Assembly: GCA_039545315.1 (NCBI GenBank)
Contig: BCIM01000009.1
Span: 1 to 64,000 of the forward strand
Source of the DNA: Kondoa malvinella
Taxonomy: Eukaryota > Basidiomycota > Agaricostilbomycetes > Agaricostilbales > Kondoaceae
Direction: 5' to 3'
Length of the DNA stretch: 64,000 nucleotides
Under the pieces are notes generated by a model. The model searched no databases. It was not told the origin of the DNA and saw only the letters and a list, made by a program, of their open reading frames with translations. Both the position numbers and the translations under genes were made by a program. Positions 11,220-25,176 of this stretch are shown here, piece by piece. Positions within the stretch are counted from its first letter, which is position 1. Every line of letters begins with the position of its first letter.

Positions 11220-12854
11220 TTAAAAGTCGGCCTCGAGCGAGAAAGCATGCGCATCGACCTTTTCTCCTTGTAGGTTGTCATGCTTCACACCAGCTTTGGC
11301 ATAACTGAAAGGTGCAAGACATGAGCAACAGAAAGATATTAGGTAGCAAGCAGACTTACTCGCTAACTTTCTTTTCGAAGAAGTTGGTCTTTCCACTCAG
11401 CGAGATGAGTTCCATAAAGTCGAAGGGGTTCTTCACGTTGTATACTTTGGGTGACCCAAGAGCGACAAGTAGACGATCCGCAACGAATTCAATGTATGTC
11501 GACATGAGACTACAAGTAAAATGAGTTCGGTCCAAGAACAAGCAGAAGAGATGGACTGACCCAGCGTTCATGCCAATGAGCGAGACTGGAAGAGCGTCCG
11601 TGAGGAACTCTTGCTCAATGGTGACTGCTTCGGTAATGATCTTTTTGACAGTGTCTGGGTGAGGTCTGCGCTGGAGGTGGGTGAAGAGAAGGCAGGCAAA
11701 GTCGGTGTGAAGGCCTTCGTCTCTTGAGATGAGTTCGTTGGAGAAGGTTAGACCAGGCATGAGACCACGCTTCTTGAGCCAGAATATCGATGCGAAAGAA
11801 CCAGAGAAGAAGATGCCCTCGACTGCTGCGAAAGCCACGAGGCGTTCTCCGAAGGTAGACTCGTCGTCGCTGATCCAGTTGAGGGCCCAATCGGCCTTTT
11901 TGCGAATGCATGGAATGGTGTCCATAGAGTTGAAAAGGTGATCCCGCTTGATGTTGTCGCGAACATAGGTGTCGATGAGGAGCGAGTAGACTTCAGAGTG
12001 GATGTTCTCCATCATGATCTGAAAGCAAGGTAAGCCTCTGCCAATACATCGAGTTGAGAGAACCAACCTGGAAACCGTAAAAGCACCTGGCTTCTGCAGC
12101 TTGGACTTCATTCGAGAAACGTTCGAGCAGGTTTTCGTTGACAATGCCATCTGATGCAGCAAAGAAAGCAAGGACGTGAGAGATAAAGTGCTGCACGGGT
12201 ACAGTCAGCGATGAGCAACTATCAAAGCGAAGAAAGACTGACGCGTTCGTTGTCGTTTAGCTTGTTCTCCCAGTCGTGCATGTCCTTTGACAAGTCCATC
12301 TCTTCTGCAGTCCAGAATGATGCCTCTGCTTTCCTGCAAAGCACAAGCAAGAGTCAGTTTGTGCTCTGATGAATATGTCATCGGAAGAGGACAACATACT
12401 TGTAAGCCTGCCAGATCTGGTGGTACTTGATTGGGAAGAGTACGAAACGGTTGCCAGATTCCTTCAAGAGTGGTTCTGTAGGCCCAGTCGATCAGCATAC
12501 GTGCCTAATAAATGCCGTTGCGAAAAGTGGCTAACCATCTTTGTCCGACTTGATGTTATCCAAGTCTGTGTAGAGGCCGTCAGTACACAGCTTAGAGGAC
12601 AGAGAGAGGCTAAAGAGACGCGCCTCCGACATATTTGCGAACAAAGCCTTCACCGAGCAAATTCTTCTTTTGTTTTTTGGCAGGTGCAGCAGCGACTTCC
12701 AAGTCCAGCTTGGCAGCCTTGTCGTACGAAGCAGAGAGGTCGACCTTTTCGACTTTGTACCAGAGATCAGCCATGTGCACAAAGACGCGTCGTTGAAAGG
12801 GAACAAACTGGTGCGAGCGATTTGCTTGGAGGGTGTTTCGAGTGAGACAGACAT
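11220..12854 (-). CDS. RNR2: Ribonucleotide reductase small (R2) subunit
   Basis: Class I R2, which carries the diiron-tyrosyl radical that drives dNTP synthesis with the RNR1 large subunit. Splicing from 12854 gives [15 protein letters not shown], then a Lys/Ala-rich segment, then [31 protein letters not shown] (iron-ligand Asp/Glu region), [47 protein letters not shown] and [19 protein letters not shown]. The end [12 protein letters not shown]...FSLEADF is the typical C-terminus that docks on the large subunit. All expected metal-binding segments are present and the length (about 400) is normal. The N-terminal region is split into three small exons and needed phase checks; the chosen junctions give an unbroken family-like sequence. 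Confidence 0.95.
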
Positions 12855-13283
12855 TGTAAAGTGTGGGATTTGAAGAGTCAAAGTGAGAGTGGTTCAAGAA
12901 AAGAGAGTGATTGTCAGACGCGGCTGAAGAAAAGAGAGAAGAGAAGAAGAGCAGCGAATATTTCAGAACATCGCTGGAATTACGCGACCGAAGTCCGTTG
13001 CGAAATCAAAACAAACCGTTTGGACCGTTTATGGCGCGACAGTCTCGAGATCTCTCCACTTCATTGGCTGTTCTGGATTGCACAGGAAATCCATTGGTCA
13101 AAGATGCAAGACCGAATATCGCCAACCAAATACAATATATTCGACAATCACAGATACCCCTACTATACACCTTAATGCTTACTGTACATCTCTATACGCA
13201 TTCACATCTACCTAGCTTTGCTGTTCCATCATTGCAGAGAGCCCCAACGCGTACCCTCGAATCCTGAAGGCGCGTCTTGATGC
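12855..13283. promoter_or_regulatory. RNR2 upstream region
   Basis: This lies between the 3' end of the giant BLTP2-type gene and the start of RNR2. It contains several ACGCG-type words, including one full ACGCGT near 13247. ACGCGT is the MCB element that drives G1/S genes such as RNR in other fungi, so cell-cycle control is plausible, but a single hexamer about 390 bp from the start codon is weak evidence. Confidence 0.3.
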
Positions 13284-16200
13284 TTAGCTGATTATTCGAG
13301 CAGCGCCATTCCGAAGAGCCTTGAGCGGGTTCCGAGAGGAAGAAGAATGGGCCGAACTGGGCGAAGCAGGTTCAGGTATCATAGGACCTTGTGTCAATGT
13401 AGGCGACGCGTCTTGAAATCGAATTTCTGGATTGTTGCCATTGTCCTTTGATCGACCGCGCTCTTGCTCTTGCGAGCTTGCTAGCTCCTCGGATTGCTAG
13501 ACAAATTGTCAGCTTCTTCGAAGTCCATTCATCAGAACGAGCGCACCTCATCAGACATGTCGTCTGGACTTTCGTAACGTTCCTCTGCAAATGGACTCGA
13601 AGGCGACATAGACTGCCTGCCGTTGCCGTTGCTCGAAGTGACGAATGGTGGATCTTCACGATCAATTTTGACGGGCTACACAAGCATGTCAGCTTTACAT
13701 TTGGTATCGAAAGGACGCGACTTACAGGCTTGTCGTCCTTTCGCGCAGAGGGGTGCATAACTCGCGAGACAGCATTCTCAGCAAAGGTGTGCCCTTTTGG
13801 AGACGTCTCGCCAGTCCCGTTGGACTTGTTGCCAAATTTGAGCAGACCTTTCGGATTTTGCAACCGCTGGACATGAGTGCGGGCAAAGTTCTTTGGGTTG
13901 CGAGCCGTTGTTAGGACTTGGCTGATCAAGCTTCCTCCCTGTGCAGTCATTCGAGTCAGTTATGATGAGATCGTCAAGTTTGCGCGGCTTACCTGGCGGA
14001 AGATAGAGCTGACGACATCTGCACCATCATCTTAGCAAATTTATGTCACAGCTGAGCGATGGACATACCTTTCTTGGCTGCTTGCATCAGATCATAGTAG
14101 GACCATGTCTGACTCCGATAGGTGAAGGTGGGAGTGCGATAGACGAGACCGTAAACGTCTGCTAGACTGCTTTTGCCGAGAGACTGCACAGCGTAATTTA
14201 GCCAGAGCAAGCTATTGCGAAAATGAGCGGACCTTGTGCGACAAGCAGATGACAGTAGGCGAGAAGTTGACCAGCACAAAAGTCTGTCGAGTTCGAGCTC
14301 GCAGCTTCATCTCCTCGACGTCGAGGTGATCATCGTCGTGCAGGAGAAGACTGTCCATGTAGTGTTCCACGCCACGCTTCCTACCATTCTGCGATGCATG
14401 ACCTGTAAAAGACGAACTGGAAGGCAGCAGAGCGGAACGGCGATGGACGCTTCTGTGGGACACTGCATCGCTGGCACCGCTGCTGAAGCTGGCTAGAGAC
14501 TCCTGTGACCGAGATGCAGCACTGAGGTAGGTGCCGGGAGCCAATGAAGAGCGACTGGCAGAATGGGCGGACAGAGTGCCTTTCAGCTTGTCTTTCTTGT
14601 TCCGACCAAAGCTCAGAGCCCGTTCTCTTTTACTGTCGGGCGCTTTGCTGTCTTTGGCCCTCTTCATTCGATTGTCGGAAAAGATGTAGTCGACAATGCC
14701 CTGACCGACTCTTCTTTCCAGCTGAAGGAAGATTGGGTGCACATGTAGTTCCAATTTCTCGATGATAGAGATGCCACCAACAGACGGTAGAACTTTCCAT
14801 CCGGCGGCCAAGAAGAGATCGCGGCGGGACAGTTCATGGTCAGGCGCGCCTTGATATTTGCCGACAATCTCGGGGAACAGGTGTTCAGGGCTGCTGTTCA
14901 GCGCTTGCATGTCTTTGATGATCAGGGTATTTGCTACGGTGCTGTCGAATTTACTGAGCCAATCGAAGACCACGCCTATGACGGCTACTTTGATCATAGG
15001 GATATTCGTCTCGGACAACATATGCCAAACGAGCTCGTGCGCAGTCGCATTAAGGTTCAGGCCCGAGTTGCCCTCCGAGGATACAGAGATGCTTCGTTGT
15101 TGTGCTTGTCTGATAGCTTCGATCTCCAGCGATAATTCTTCCGACTCTGCGAGCATCGCGGCCTGACAAGCAAAGAACTCAAGTCTTTCTGCAGTGTCCA
15201 TGATGTCGATATCCCGCTCTTGACGCTTAATATCTCGCAACATGTCGCGAATCCGCTCCTGATACGACACAACTACATCGGCTCGAGCCTCGAGGTCTGA
15301 AAAGTCGTGCAAGAGCAGTGCTGCTTCGAGTCGTTCTGTTCTCGTGCGGTGGGCTGAGTCCGAGTATAGGATCAGATCAGTGACAATGCTGAAGAAGGCG
15401 GCAAATTGTTGCGGATTGGCAGAGACTGACAACTTGCCAACGGATACTGAGGCTTGATCGATACCACGACGAATGTGCTCGCTGCCGATGTCCGAAGGTC
15501 CAGCAGTACTCCGAATGCGCAATCTGTTGAATTTGTCGTAACGAATCATTGCCACGGTAGCTGGACTGATCCGGTCGAAATCGTACGGATCCACGTGTTC
15601 ATTCAGGAGAACTTCGAATGGAACAAAGGTGCCCTTGCCTGTCTTCTTCTCGCCAGCGAAAGTGAGGTCGTTGTGCGGATAGAAGATTTGAAGACCCTTG
15701 AGCTCGCCATAGCTACGATGCATGACCAGGGAATTGACTGGATCGTCTCTGTACCGATCGTCGGTGACAGAAAAAGTTCTGAGCGTAGCCAGCAGAGTAC
15801 TGATGACCATCTCGGCTTGATCATCCGCTTCGCTACGCAGGGAAAATTGAGGCACCAGTAGAATGCAAAGGAACGTGTTTTGCAGACTGTACTCTTCAGG
15901 TAGGTCTTCAGCAGCATCCATTTCAGGATCGATGGAAGGACTTGAGCTGTCGACAGGACCTTTGATTGGTCGTGTACATTCCGTTGCCCAACCTTCTGCT
16001 CCCGCTGGCTCGACGAGGTCGTCGATGAGCTGTTCTTGCGAAGTAGATTTACCATTAGCTGCTGAAGTAGATCGGCGCGAGTTTTTCGTGCGACGCCTTG
16101 AATGAGAGCTCTGTCTTAAATTCTCGGCACGAGCATCCCGTTGCTTCATTTGGGAATCCGCTAGATCGCGAATGAATTTGACAGCTCGCGAAGTCAATTG

Positions 16201-19200
16201 ATCTGCCAGATTTTACATCAGCTTTAATCGAGTGTTTAAGCACCAGAATGGCTCACAGGCAGCGGCCTTTCGATTCCGCGTGCTATAGTAGTACTTGAGC
16301 AGGATATCTCTTGATGAATTGCTGACTTGAATTTCGGGATTGTGCATCATCAAGCGATTAGTCCAATGCTTGACGTCTTCATGCAAAGCGGCATCAAGCA
16401 GAGGCAGATGATAGCCATACTCCTGGGATCTTTGGGCAAAGGTTGCATCAGCTGAAGCGTTTGTCGCTTCGCTGCCTTGCTTGCGGGCTTTCCGAAGTTC
16501 TTCTGCCAACTGGAAAATCGTCTCCAACGCATGTATGCGATTTTCTAGCTCTTCTCGCTTGGTCTTTGCTTTGTGTTCGCCCGACTGATCCGAGTGATAA
16601 GACGGTGTGCTAGACGATCAACGATGCTAACATACCCTGAGAGGTAGACGCTCGTCACCATCTTTCAGCTCTTCAACCATATCCCGCAGAGTTTGCAATC
16701 GCCTTTTCGCTGCATTTCGCTGCACTTTCAGGGGGTCTGACAGCCGAGGCAGCACTTAGTGAATTTGCTTCTCGGACGTTATATCGCGGCTTACCAGGTG
16801 CGCAGCCAACCAAACAAGTATGAGAGCCTTCATCGCCGAATTTCGACCTGGTTACGTCTGCTCCTTCTGGCGCCTCAGATTCGGCTTCATCACCTTCTGG
16901 CGCAACGGCTACGTTGCCGCTAGCTGGTTGGCGGTAGTAAGTCAGCATTGGGCATGTGAGCACTGGGATGAGCCGGATTGAAGGATTCAGGTCTGCGTGA
17001 GAGGGCCCAAGATCTCGGAAGTCGTCCATGTCGATCCACTCAAGCTCTTCATCTGTCAATGGCTTTGGTTCTTCATTCATTTCAAGATCGTCCTCCATAT
17101 TGCTGAGCTCGGTGTACAGCGATTCTGCTACTTGCTGCTTTTCCGGATCTGCAAACAGGGCAGAGAGTGCCCGCAAGTCGAGCCCTTCACAATGAATTTC
17201 AGCTAGATAAAAGTTCTTGTGCATGGCAGTCTTTGTATCGCCAAACTGAGGCCTTCTGACTAGTTGCTCTTCTTCGCGTTGATGTAGATCAATCTTGATC
17301 GAATCCACCTTTCCCTTCATTGCAACCACTGCAGTCACACCGCGTGTCCAATCTTGAGCTGCTTCTTGTTGGTAGCTGTGACACAAGGACATGGGCGCCA
17401 AGTCACATCGATATTTGATGGTAGCAGTGTGTCGGCCGAACTTCGGTGATCTGCCTTGATCGCCTGGAAAAAGCTGACCTTGGCGGATAGGCAGTGACAT
17501 TGCGCTGTTAAACAGAGACCACCACTTCCAGAAGTGCGAAGAGAGCATTGGAGCGAGATGGAAGCTGTTTGTTGCTCCTGAACTCTGCTTGACTGAGCTG
17601 TCTGGGAGGGGCGAGGTCACGGACAAAGACATGTGGATAAAGTTCGAACGGAAGCCAGCAAAGGAGTCGATGGGCTGTGTGGGATATGGTCAGCTCTCTT
17701 GTCAGCTCGATAGTCAAGCCTTTACTCACTCCATCGACCTCGTTTTGTGGCGCGATGGTCTTAACAGTACAATGCGGGCGAAAATCAAAGATGCGGCAAT
17801 TGCGATAGAAAGGAGCACCGGAGCAGCGGTTCTTGTGATGGCAGTCTTGGTCGGTACAGCTCCGCTCCAAGCGAATACCCATGCCCCAGCGAACGCCATT
17901 GACAAGTTTGATCATGACCTTTGAGAAAGTTGCATCCTTCTGATAGCGCTTGTTGGCAGTTGGCGCATCAGAAAAGCCGAGCGACTGGGAGGTTGAGCGG
18001 TCGTCATCAGGGCTTTCTGGCTTTCTTTCGTTGCCAGTAGCGGCAACGTCGACATACTCGGAGAGATCTGGCACGCCGAGGATGTAGCGGTCGCTGATGA
18101 TCTGGATGAGCTCATAGTCCTTGTTTGGTAGACCTATATTGATGCGAACGTTGTTCCTCCAGCACTTGACAAAGCCTGCAGCTGGACCATTAAGTGCATA
18201 TGGATCGAAACTGCCTTTGAAGTTGATGTGAAAGTCGCAATCTGGCTGAAGCACTATTTGAATTTGACCATGAGCAACGAGCCGAATCTTGTCCCAAAAG
18301 CCAATTCGATCAGACGGGTCGACGGAAGGCTTGCTGAATCCTTCCACGACCTTGGCTATGTCTTGAATTGTCGGTTGTATCGATTGCCCCCACCCAAAAC
18401 GTACAGGCCAAGCGGAATTGATGTTTATGACCGGCCGACCGTATACTTTGGTGGGCATGGCCGATCGTGGGATATCGACCAGATAAGCAGCATTGGTGTA
18501 AAGCAAAGGGTCTTTCGGTATGGCTTCGCAGGCAATATGACGAATAGATTCAGAACCAGGAAACTCTTCAGCAATTACGATCGTTGCTTCGCTGTGCCAG
18601 GCAGTAGCGTCGGTGCGACCTTGGTAAGTCGGAGGAACATGCAATAGTGGCATAGGATAGTCTCGAACCTGGACTTTGAATTCTGACATTGACCAGACAA
18701 TATGCAGCGGAACGAGAAGAGAGAATGCCGTGTCGCGAGGCAATGAACCGACGTCGGCGAGAATATCAGCGAGCTGGTCCTTGCTCTTGCTAGGCGGTTT
18801 AATTGTCAAGTTCAGGTCTGCCAGAGTTCCGCGCATCAGAGGACGCTCTTGAGCATGAGGGCGAAGGTGTACCGGCAATTCTGAAGCAGTCCTTTGAATG
18901 GAGATCCTGCCACTGAGGCGTCGCAAGAGAGCCTCTTCACGTTTGCCTTGTTCTGCCTTGGCTCGACGAATACGTTTGATCCAGGCTGTCGAGTTATAAG
19001 CGTTGACGCGTTGGCGAGCGATGTCGAAAGAGACAGTCTGATCGTTCGAGCGTTCGTTTGCACTGCCCGTGGGACTGCCTGCTGTTTCGCGTCGAAGTGT
19101 AGCGACCTTGTCTTCGAAAGCTTCATCCCGTTCAAGTCGAGCTACTTGCTCTTGGACGCCGACTCTTCTGATGATGTTAAGACGTGTCTCGAAGCTGTCA

Positions 19201-22200
19201 TCTTGCATGTCGATAATCAAGAGCTTCAGTGATAGTTGCATTTCAGGCACCAATTTGGCTTCCTCTTTGACAGGTTTTATCACAGAGTCGAGACCGCCGT
19301 GAACGAATTGATGATTGAGCTGTTTCACGGCTTTGACAAGGCTGATGGCGTTGTCGTGAATGTTGGACAAAGGAAACTTGTACGGGATCCGAAGGCGGCC
19401 AGTATCACCAGTGACCCGAATCTGGAGACCAGTTGATTTGGAAGGCCGGATGACCCAATGCTGCAGCTGAAGGAACTCTTCCCACTGATCTAGACCAAGA
19501 GGACTGGGAACCGCTCCAAGAAGGCTTTCGATCATTACTTGCGTGCGCTGCGGACCCTCTGCTTTGACTTCGAGACGACGAATATGAAAGAAGATTCGAA
19601 TTTGCTGTGGTAGTGTGACATGTATGTAGGTATTCGGCACTTCGACTTGAAGATGCAGCCTGGGACGAGCTTGCCTTGCGCGGGTTACGGGAGGCGAAGA
19701 GCGAATACCTGACTTTCTGTACGGCGCTAGACCTTTCAAAGTGGACATGGCGACGAAGCAGCAGTACAGATGGAACAGATCTATGGTGGAATTGATCTTT
19801 GTCACCGACAGCCTAGCCGTAATGAGGCTCTCATCGACATCTTTGCCTTCAGCTGATTGATGCGAACTGACGCTAGGCCAAAAGGTGATTCGCGCTGCCA
19901 AAGGATGTGCTGCTACGATCGATTCGCGACTATTGCTTTTAGCTTGTCGGAGTGCTGGCGGAACCTCAATGTCGTCTAGCCTTCCTCTGAATTCCCAAGA
20001 TGTGTCTGACTCGGGTGGTGTATCATTCGGTCGAGATTGCTGATCTTGTCGAGGTGCTTTCGTGCGGTGATTGACTGAAGCATTTGCGATTGGATCTACC
20101 AGGAAGCGAGCGACAGCTGCTTTAAGAACCGCGATAGGTTTTTCGCTGTGCTCGAGAATCAAAGCTTGGGCTTGACCTCGTATGTCTTCGGCCAAGCGCA
20201 GACTGACGCGAGCAACATCGATTGGTGCATTCAGATGAGGGGTTTCCAGACAAAAGCACTCTACTGTGAGCTGATTGGCGGCGATAAAGATGCCTCTCGA
20301 AAGATGAGGATCGAATTTGGGATCTGGTCCAGCTATCTTCAGTCGAACTTGCTTCAAACCAGCGCGAAGTAGTAGATCAGACGGCAGTCTTGACAACCAA
20401 TGTTTTGGAGGTTCAGCTGACTCAGATGGCGCCTTGTCGAGCTTGGGCAAAGCTGCTAGCAGATCAACCATGGCTTGCAAACTGTTCAAGCATTTGGGTC
20501 TCCACAGATGGACTTCGATCTTTTCGTTGAAGACGTCTATATCTCCTGCTCCGCGACTGAATTCCAGCTCTTTTTGATTTCTTCGCTCCCAGCCCGGAAA
20601 AGTGACCCGCGCCTTCGTTTCGATAGAACCAAAGCTGCCGATGAGATGGCGAACGACTTGTGAGTCTTCCTCTGACTCGTGATCAGGCGAAACAAGGGAG
20701 AGCGTGACAGTCGACTCTGTCGCCAGGACCATATTCGTCTCGTAAATGATCGAATGGCGTTCAAGGTGTGAACGAATGTGCCAAGGCGGGAAAGAGGTGC
20801 TGGCGGGGCCTGGTGACAGGAAAGGAGAGCTGAGCGCTTCATAAGTGGGCTGATCAGTTGGCGATACTGGAGCTTCTGCTTCTGCTGGTGAGGTTGCTGG
20901 GTCGGCATTGAATGATGTTAGAGATGCATCTCTGAGCGAAAGCGGCATCTCGAGACGTCCTGCTGCTGCATCTCGCCGCACATGACGCTTGTCTGCATCT
21001 GATCGATGTGAGACGAGCGAACGATGTTGCCCAGTAAAGTTGAAATGAACAGTTGGGACATCAAGGCAGAGTTGATCTTCTGCACTCCATCTGCTGTCCG
21101 CATCTCTGGATCCTTCTTCACCGGGTGGCCAATCCATATCTCGCGGTTCTTTGGGGCCGCGAATTCTTATCGAGGCGCCTTCAAGGACCGCGGCAAGCAT
21201 CAGATCGGGAAAAGACATCGTGTAAGAAGATGAGCCAGATTCTTTGCTCGGCTTCGAATGTTCCGCTTTCTTTGGTCGAAGAGTAGCGAGACTAGTGACC
21301 CGCATCAACTGCTCGCCGTCGACTTCGAGATGAGCGCTGCCAAGCATAGTATCGCAGAGGATTTGAGGTTCATAGGGAGCCGATGTTGATTGTAACGACA
21401 GATGGGTAAGAGGAATTCCAGCAGGTAGCCAAGTGGATGTCAAGTGGATTTGCGATTCACTGATGGACAGCTTGACGGCTGCTTGAGGATCATCGGCTAG
21501 AGCTGTTTATATAATAAGCTCCCGACCAGCAAAGTTTGCGACAAGAGGCTCACTGTTCAAAGTCAAGCCAGTCGCCCAAGCCTTCCATCCAACTCTCAAC
21601 GACAATACCAACGGCACCCCATTGCCAATGAAGCTCTTGTGGCGATCGAATGGCTCCCCTTGAGCTGGTTGATGATGCATGCTGGTACCATCCGCCTTGT
21701 TAAAGATTCCGCCAAGGAGCGCAGTGGCCTTGAAGCCTTCCAACACGGACTTGGCTTCTATTGGCGTAGTTGCATGCTCAAAGACTTCTGCTGCATATGC
21801 CGGAATTTGAATTTGATGCCTCACACAGATATCGGGCAGACTGATAGAAATGGTTCGTAGGCAAGCAAGCGGAGAGTCTTCGGATGCAGATTGCGCGCGG
21901 GTCTTTATAGAGCGGCCATCTGATTTAGTCTTTGACTCTTCCTTGCTTGGCTCTCTCTGAACACTGGATCGAACGGCGCCTGCCAATCTGAGCGCTTCGT
22001 GAGAGAAAATTGACATTGCGGGAAATTCCGTGTCATCTTCAGCAGGACTTCCATGTACTATCGGGAGAAAGCTTGCATCTGCCCATTGTGGTCTGAAGCA
22101 GCGCAGTTGCTCTTGTAGCTCTGAAGGTGGAACGTCTAGTGGAGAGCAAGCAGCAAAGGGAAACTTGAGATGTGCTTCAAAGAGTCCAGGAAGTGAGAGA

Positions 22201-23057
22201 ACTCGATTTGAGTCGACATCAGAAAGGTTGTCGATGTGCACCTCTTCCAACCCAGCGGACAAGGAAACCAAATATTGATCTCCAGATTTGACAACACCAA
22301 CACCGAAACGAGTAGTGAGTTGGACTTCGAGCAGATTTTCGATCGTGATCTTTGCATTGCGCACTTCTATTCCAACTTTTAAAGCGGAAGCAAAGATTCT
22401 TGCACTGCTGATGAGGTAGTTGAGAACCGGAATATAGTATTCACGCCGGAGATTTGCGATCAAACGCCTGATCTTCTTGCTGATGGTATTCGGCATAAGC
22501 CATTTTATCGTCACATAGGCTGTCTGAAGGGTATATAGGCATATTGACCACACTTGGGAAACGATTGACTTGAGCATGCTAGACCAAGTTGCATCATCTT
22601 GAGCTGCGGGAGGAGGAGCACTCTGTTCTTGAGCTTGTCTTCTCGAGGCAGTTTGAATCCTTCGGGCAAAGTGGCTTTTGGGCGAGACGACAGTCACACC
22701 GTCAATGCGAAAGCCAATCCAACGAATTGAGCCATTGTTCTTTGATCCGAAAGCCAGGCCAAGCTTGTGAATATGAACTCTTGTACGTTCCGGAGTATCT
22801 GGCTGGCTAGGATCCACAGACACCGTCTTGCCCTCCCATTCAATATCTTTCCAACTCAAGAATCCGACATGCCTGACGGTAAAGTGGTGCACGTATTTGC
22901 GTAGGAACAGGTGAAGGAGAAGTCTAATGCCGAGTCCGAGAAAGCAAAGCAAGCCCAAGAGGACGAGGGCCTTCCATCCAAGTGCCGAAATCATCATTGC
23001 TCTGCCGTCGGGACTGTCTTGAGTTGTATGCCAAGTCCGAGCTACTGTTAGACTCAC
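13284..23057 (-). CDS. FMP27: Giant bridge-like lipid-transfer protein, FMP27/BLTP2/Hobbit family
   Basis: One very long gene (roughly 3,000 residues) read on the minus strand in about a dozen exons. The N-terminus has a single membrane anchor (ALVLLGLLCFLGLGI, near residue 30) followed by the HHFTVRHVGFLSWKDIEWEG segment that opens the RBG/Fmp27 rod. Two uninterrupted exons (21507-23057 and about 17700-21443) carry the repeating beta-groove. Conserved C-terminal landmarks are FRSNFIHMS and HFWKWWSLF near 17500-17640 (the Fmp27 GFWDK/SW/WPPW regions), and DVYGLVYRTPTFTYR near 14120-14170. The end is a Ser/Pro-rich disordered tail finishing AARIIS-stop. Family members sit at ER-plasma membrane contacts and channel phospholipids in bulk. 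The start may be 23057 or the second Met at 22997; both precede the anchor. Confidence 0.92.
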
Positions 23058-24105
23058 GAGTATCTGGTACTGCTATTTCAAAGTGGCATTGTTCGTGGAG
23101 TAGTGACATGCTCGGAATTATGGCATTTCAAAACATCATGTCGTCTCATGCTACAGCAATCTGTGTCTCGGTTTCGCTAAACCCAGACGGGTCCTTAAGG
23201 ATCTCATACAAGCTCTACAGCATAATCCGCATCAATTTCTGTGCGATTTGGCGAAATTCGCTATTCCAGTATTTTCGATCGGCCCTGAATAGCTCGTCGG
23301 CGGCCAAAGCGGCCCCCCAAGGAAGAGGTGGAGTGATACTGCTTGGCTTGACAGATTCTAAGGTGCTGTTGTTCGCCTGATCACTCGTCTGTTGTGCTAG
23401 CTGTCTGAGAGATTTCGGCCGGCGAGTGCGGATGAGAGAGAAGTACTTGCTGCGACAGGGAGATACACAGCATGGCAGTAGCTTTTGATGGACGGGTTTG
23501 AACTGCACTTGTATGGAACGCCAGATCAGGGTCGAGACTAGACGCCCGAGCAACGAGGAATTGTAGGCTTTAATGTCGATTGTTTAGCAATCTTGCTACG
23601 GCGAGCGGTGTAGTGCGCGTCTTTAGGAATCGAAGAGATGCAATCTTGATGCTCAGACACTCATATGATCACTCAAGGTCAGACTTCGGTTGTTGAAGAA
23701 GCAGATGCTAGCCTGACGGGCGCCTGGGAAGACACTCGGCGAATGATAGACCAGAGCTAGCACAAATCCTCTGTCGAGTCCAAGTCGATTTGGTAGATCG
23801 GCTGGCGACCAAGGGTGTGATGAAGCAATGACCCAACGCGGACGGGTGAATCAGAGGATCAATAGATCAAAGGTCTGGAATCGCTTGCTTCTTGCCGTGC
23901 AGCGCGAGAATGCGAGCTGAGACTGAGTAGCTTATCGCCGAGACATGCCAGAGACACCACGGAAACAGCATGAAGTGGACGCTTTGAAGCCAATCCTGGC
24001 CAGCAGAGCGTAGCAGGCAGACAGCGAAGGCAGGAGGCAATGGACACTCGTCGCATCACGGTCTGTTTCCAAGCTTTTACCCGCAAACAACGGACTCGGG
24101 GCAAA
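23058..24105. other. Divergent intergenic region with one doubtful small frame
   Basis: The promoters of the BLTP2-type gene (left) and the Ohr gene (right) lie here. One minus-strand frame (23215-23553, 112 codons) begins MLGRLVSTLIWRS and ends in an amphipathic helix (YWNSEFRQIAQKLMRIML). It looks somewhat protein-like, but I do not recognise it and it has no clear context. The rest shows no feature. Confidence 0.35.
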
Positions 24106-24935
24106 ATGATCTCAAGACTCGCACTCCGTACTATCACCAGGTCCGCTGCTCACCTAGGACGACGTCAGCTATCGTCCATCGAGAGTGGTGCGTCCGCTGT
24201 TCGGGTGAATAACAGTCTAACGCTGATAGTGGACATTGGGCAGCGTATACCGCCTCTGCGACCTCTACTGGCAGTCGTGCAACTGGTCAAGGCAAAGTTG
24301 GTCAGCTCAGCGTCAAATGGGGTCTACCAAAGGAGATGGGAGGTAAAGGTGACGCAGATGCGTACAACCCAGAACGTGAGATGTCCCCAGCTGCTTGAGT
24401 AAAGGCATGCTGATAGATGGATCCAGAGATGTTTAGCTTGGGATACTCTGCTTGCTTCTTGAGTGCCCTGAACGCGTGCTTCAAAAATCTGTTCAAGGAC
24501 AAGTCTGCTTTACCTTCTTCTACAAATGTCAAGGGTATGCTCTCCCGTCTTGCTCAAGCTACTAGTCTAACGTGTGTCCACAGTCAAAACTTCTAGTCAG
24601 TCGCTTCCCGATGCGGCACTATCGCGATAGCTTAACCTTGTGTCAGTCGGCAAGCCTGTTGGCGGTGAAGGCTTTGCTATTGCCGTAGAGATTGAAATGC
24701 TCTATGACAGCGTCAAAGGTGAGATATCTTTTCAGGCCGCGAGACAGAACGTGCTGACAGCTTGGCGTTTTCAGATGTCTTATCTCGCGATGAAGCCCAG
24801 AAGTTGCTCGAAGCCGCTCACGAGATGGTAAGGTTGTTGACTCCGATAGCATTTCTGCAGGCTGACCGTCCTTTCCAGTGTCCGTACAGCAAAGCGACAC
24901 GCGGAAACATTGAACAGCACATTGCATTGGTTTGA
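24106..24935 (+). CDS. Mitochondrial Ohr/OsmC-family thiol peroxidase
   Basis: Five or six short exons. The start at 24106 gives a presequence (ISRLALRTITRSAAHLGRR, then QLSSIES), rich in Arg/Ser and without acids, pointing to mitochondria. The mature domain has TGQGKVGQLSVKWGLPKEM, DAYNPEMFSLGYSACFLSA with the first reactive Cys, GKPVGGEGFAIAVEIEM, and CPYSKATRGN with the second. The two Cys in GYxACF and CPYSxATRGN form the catalytic pair of Ohr enzymes, which reduce organic and fatty-acid hydroperoxides using lipoylated proteins. Length (about 175) is normal. An upstream in-frame Met at 24040 exists but does not improve the presequence. Phase-checked introns at about 24189-24243 and 24593-24645 restore the family sequence. 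Confidence 0.88.
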
Positions 24936-25176
24936 AGAGCAGGACTTTAAAGAGATGAAATGGAACGAGATTACAGTAGTATACAAAACAGACTGCTGTA
25001 ATATAAGGCTCGCGACGAATAATGACTTTGCCCCGACAGCCGACTTGTAACGGGTTCGAGCGAACCATTTCCTCGAGCTGCATATGCATACCTGCTAATT
25101 GATATCCCGCTCGTCCAGCTGTTCGAATAGACAGCTCTATACCACGTCTACCTTGACCAAACTGTGCCAAGGCTGA

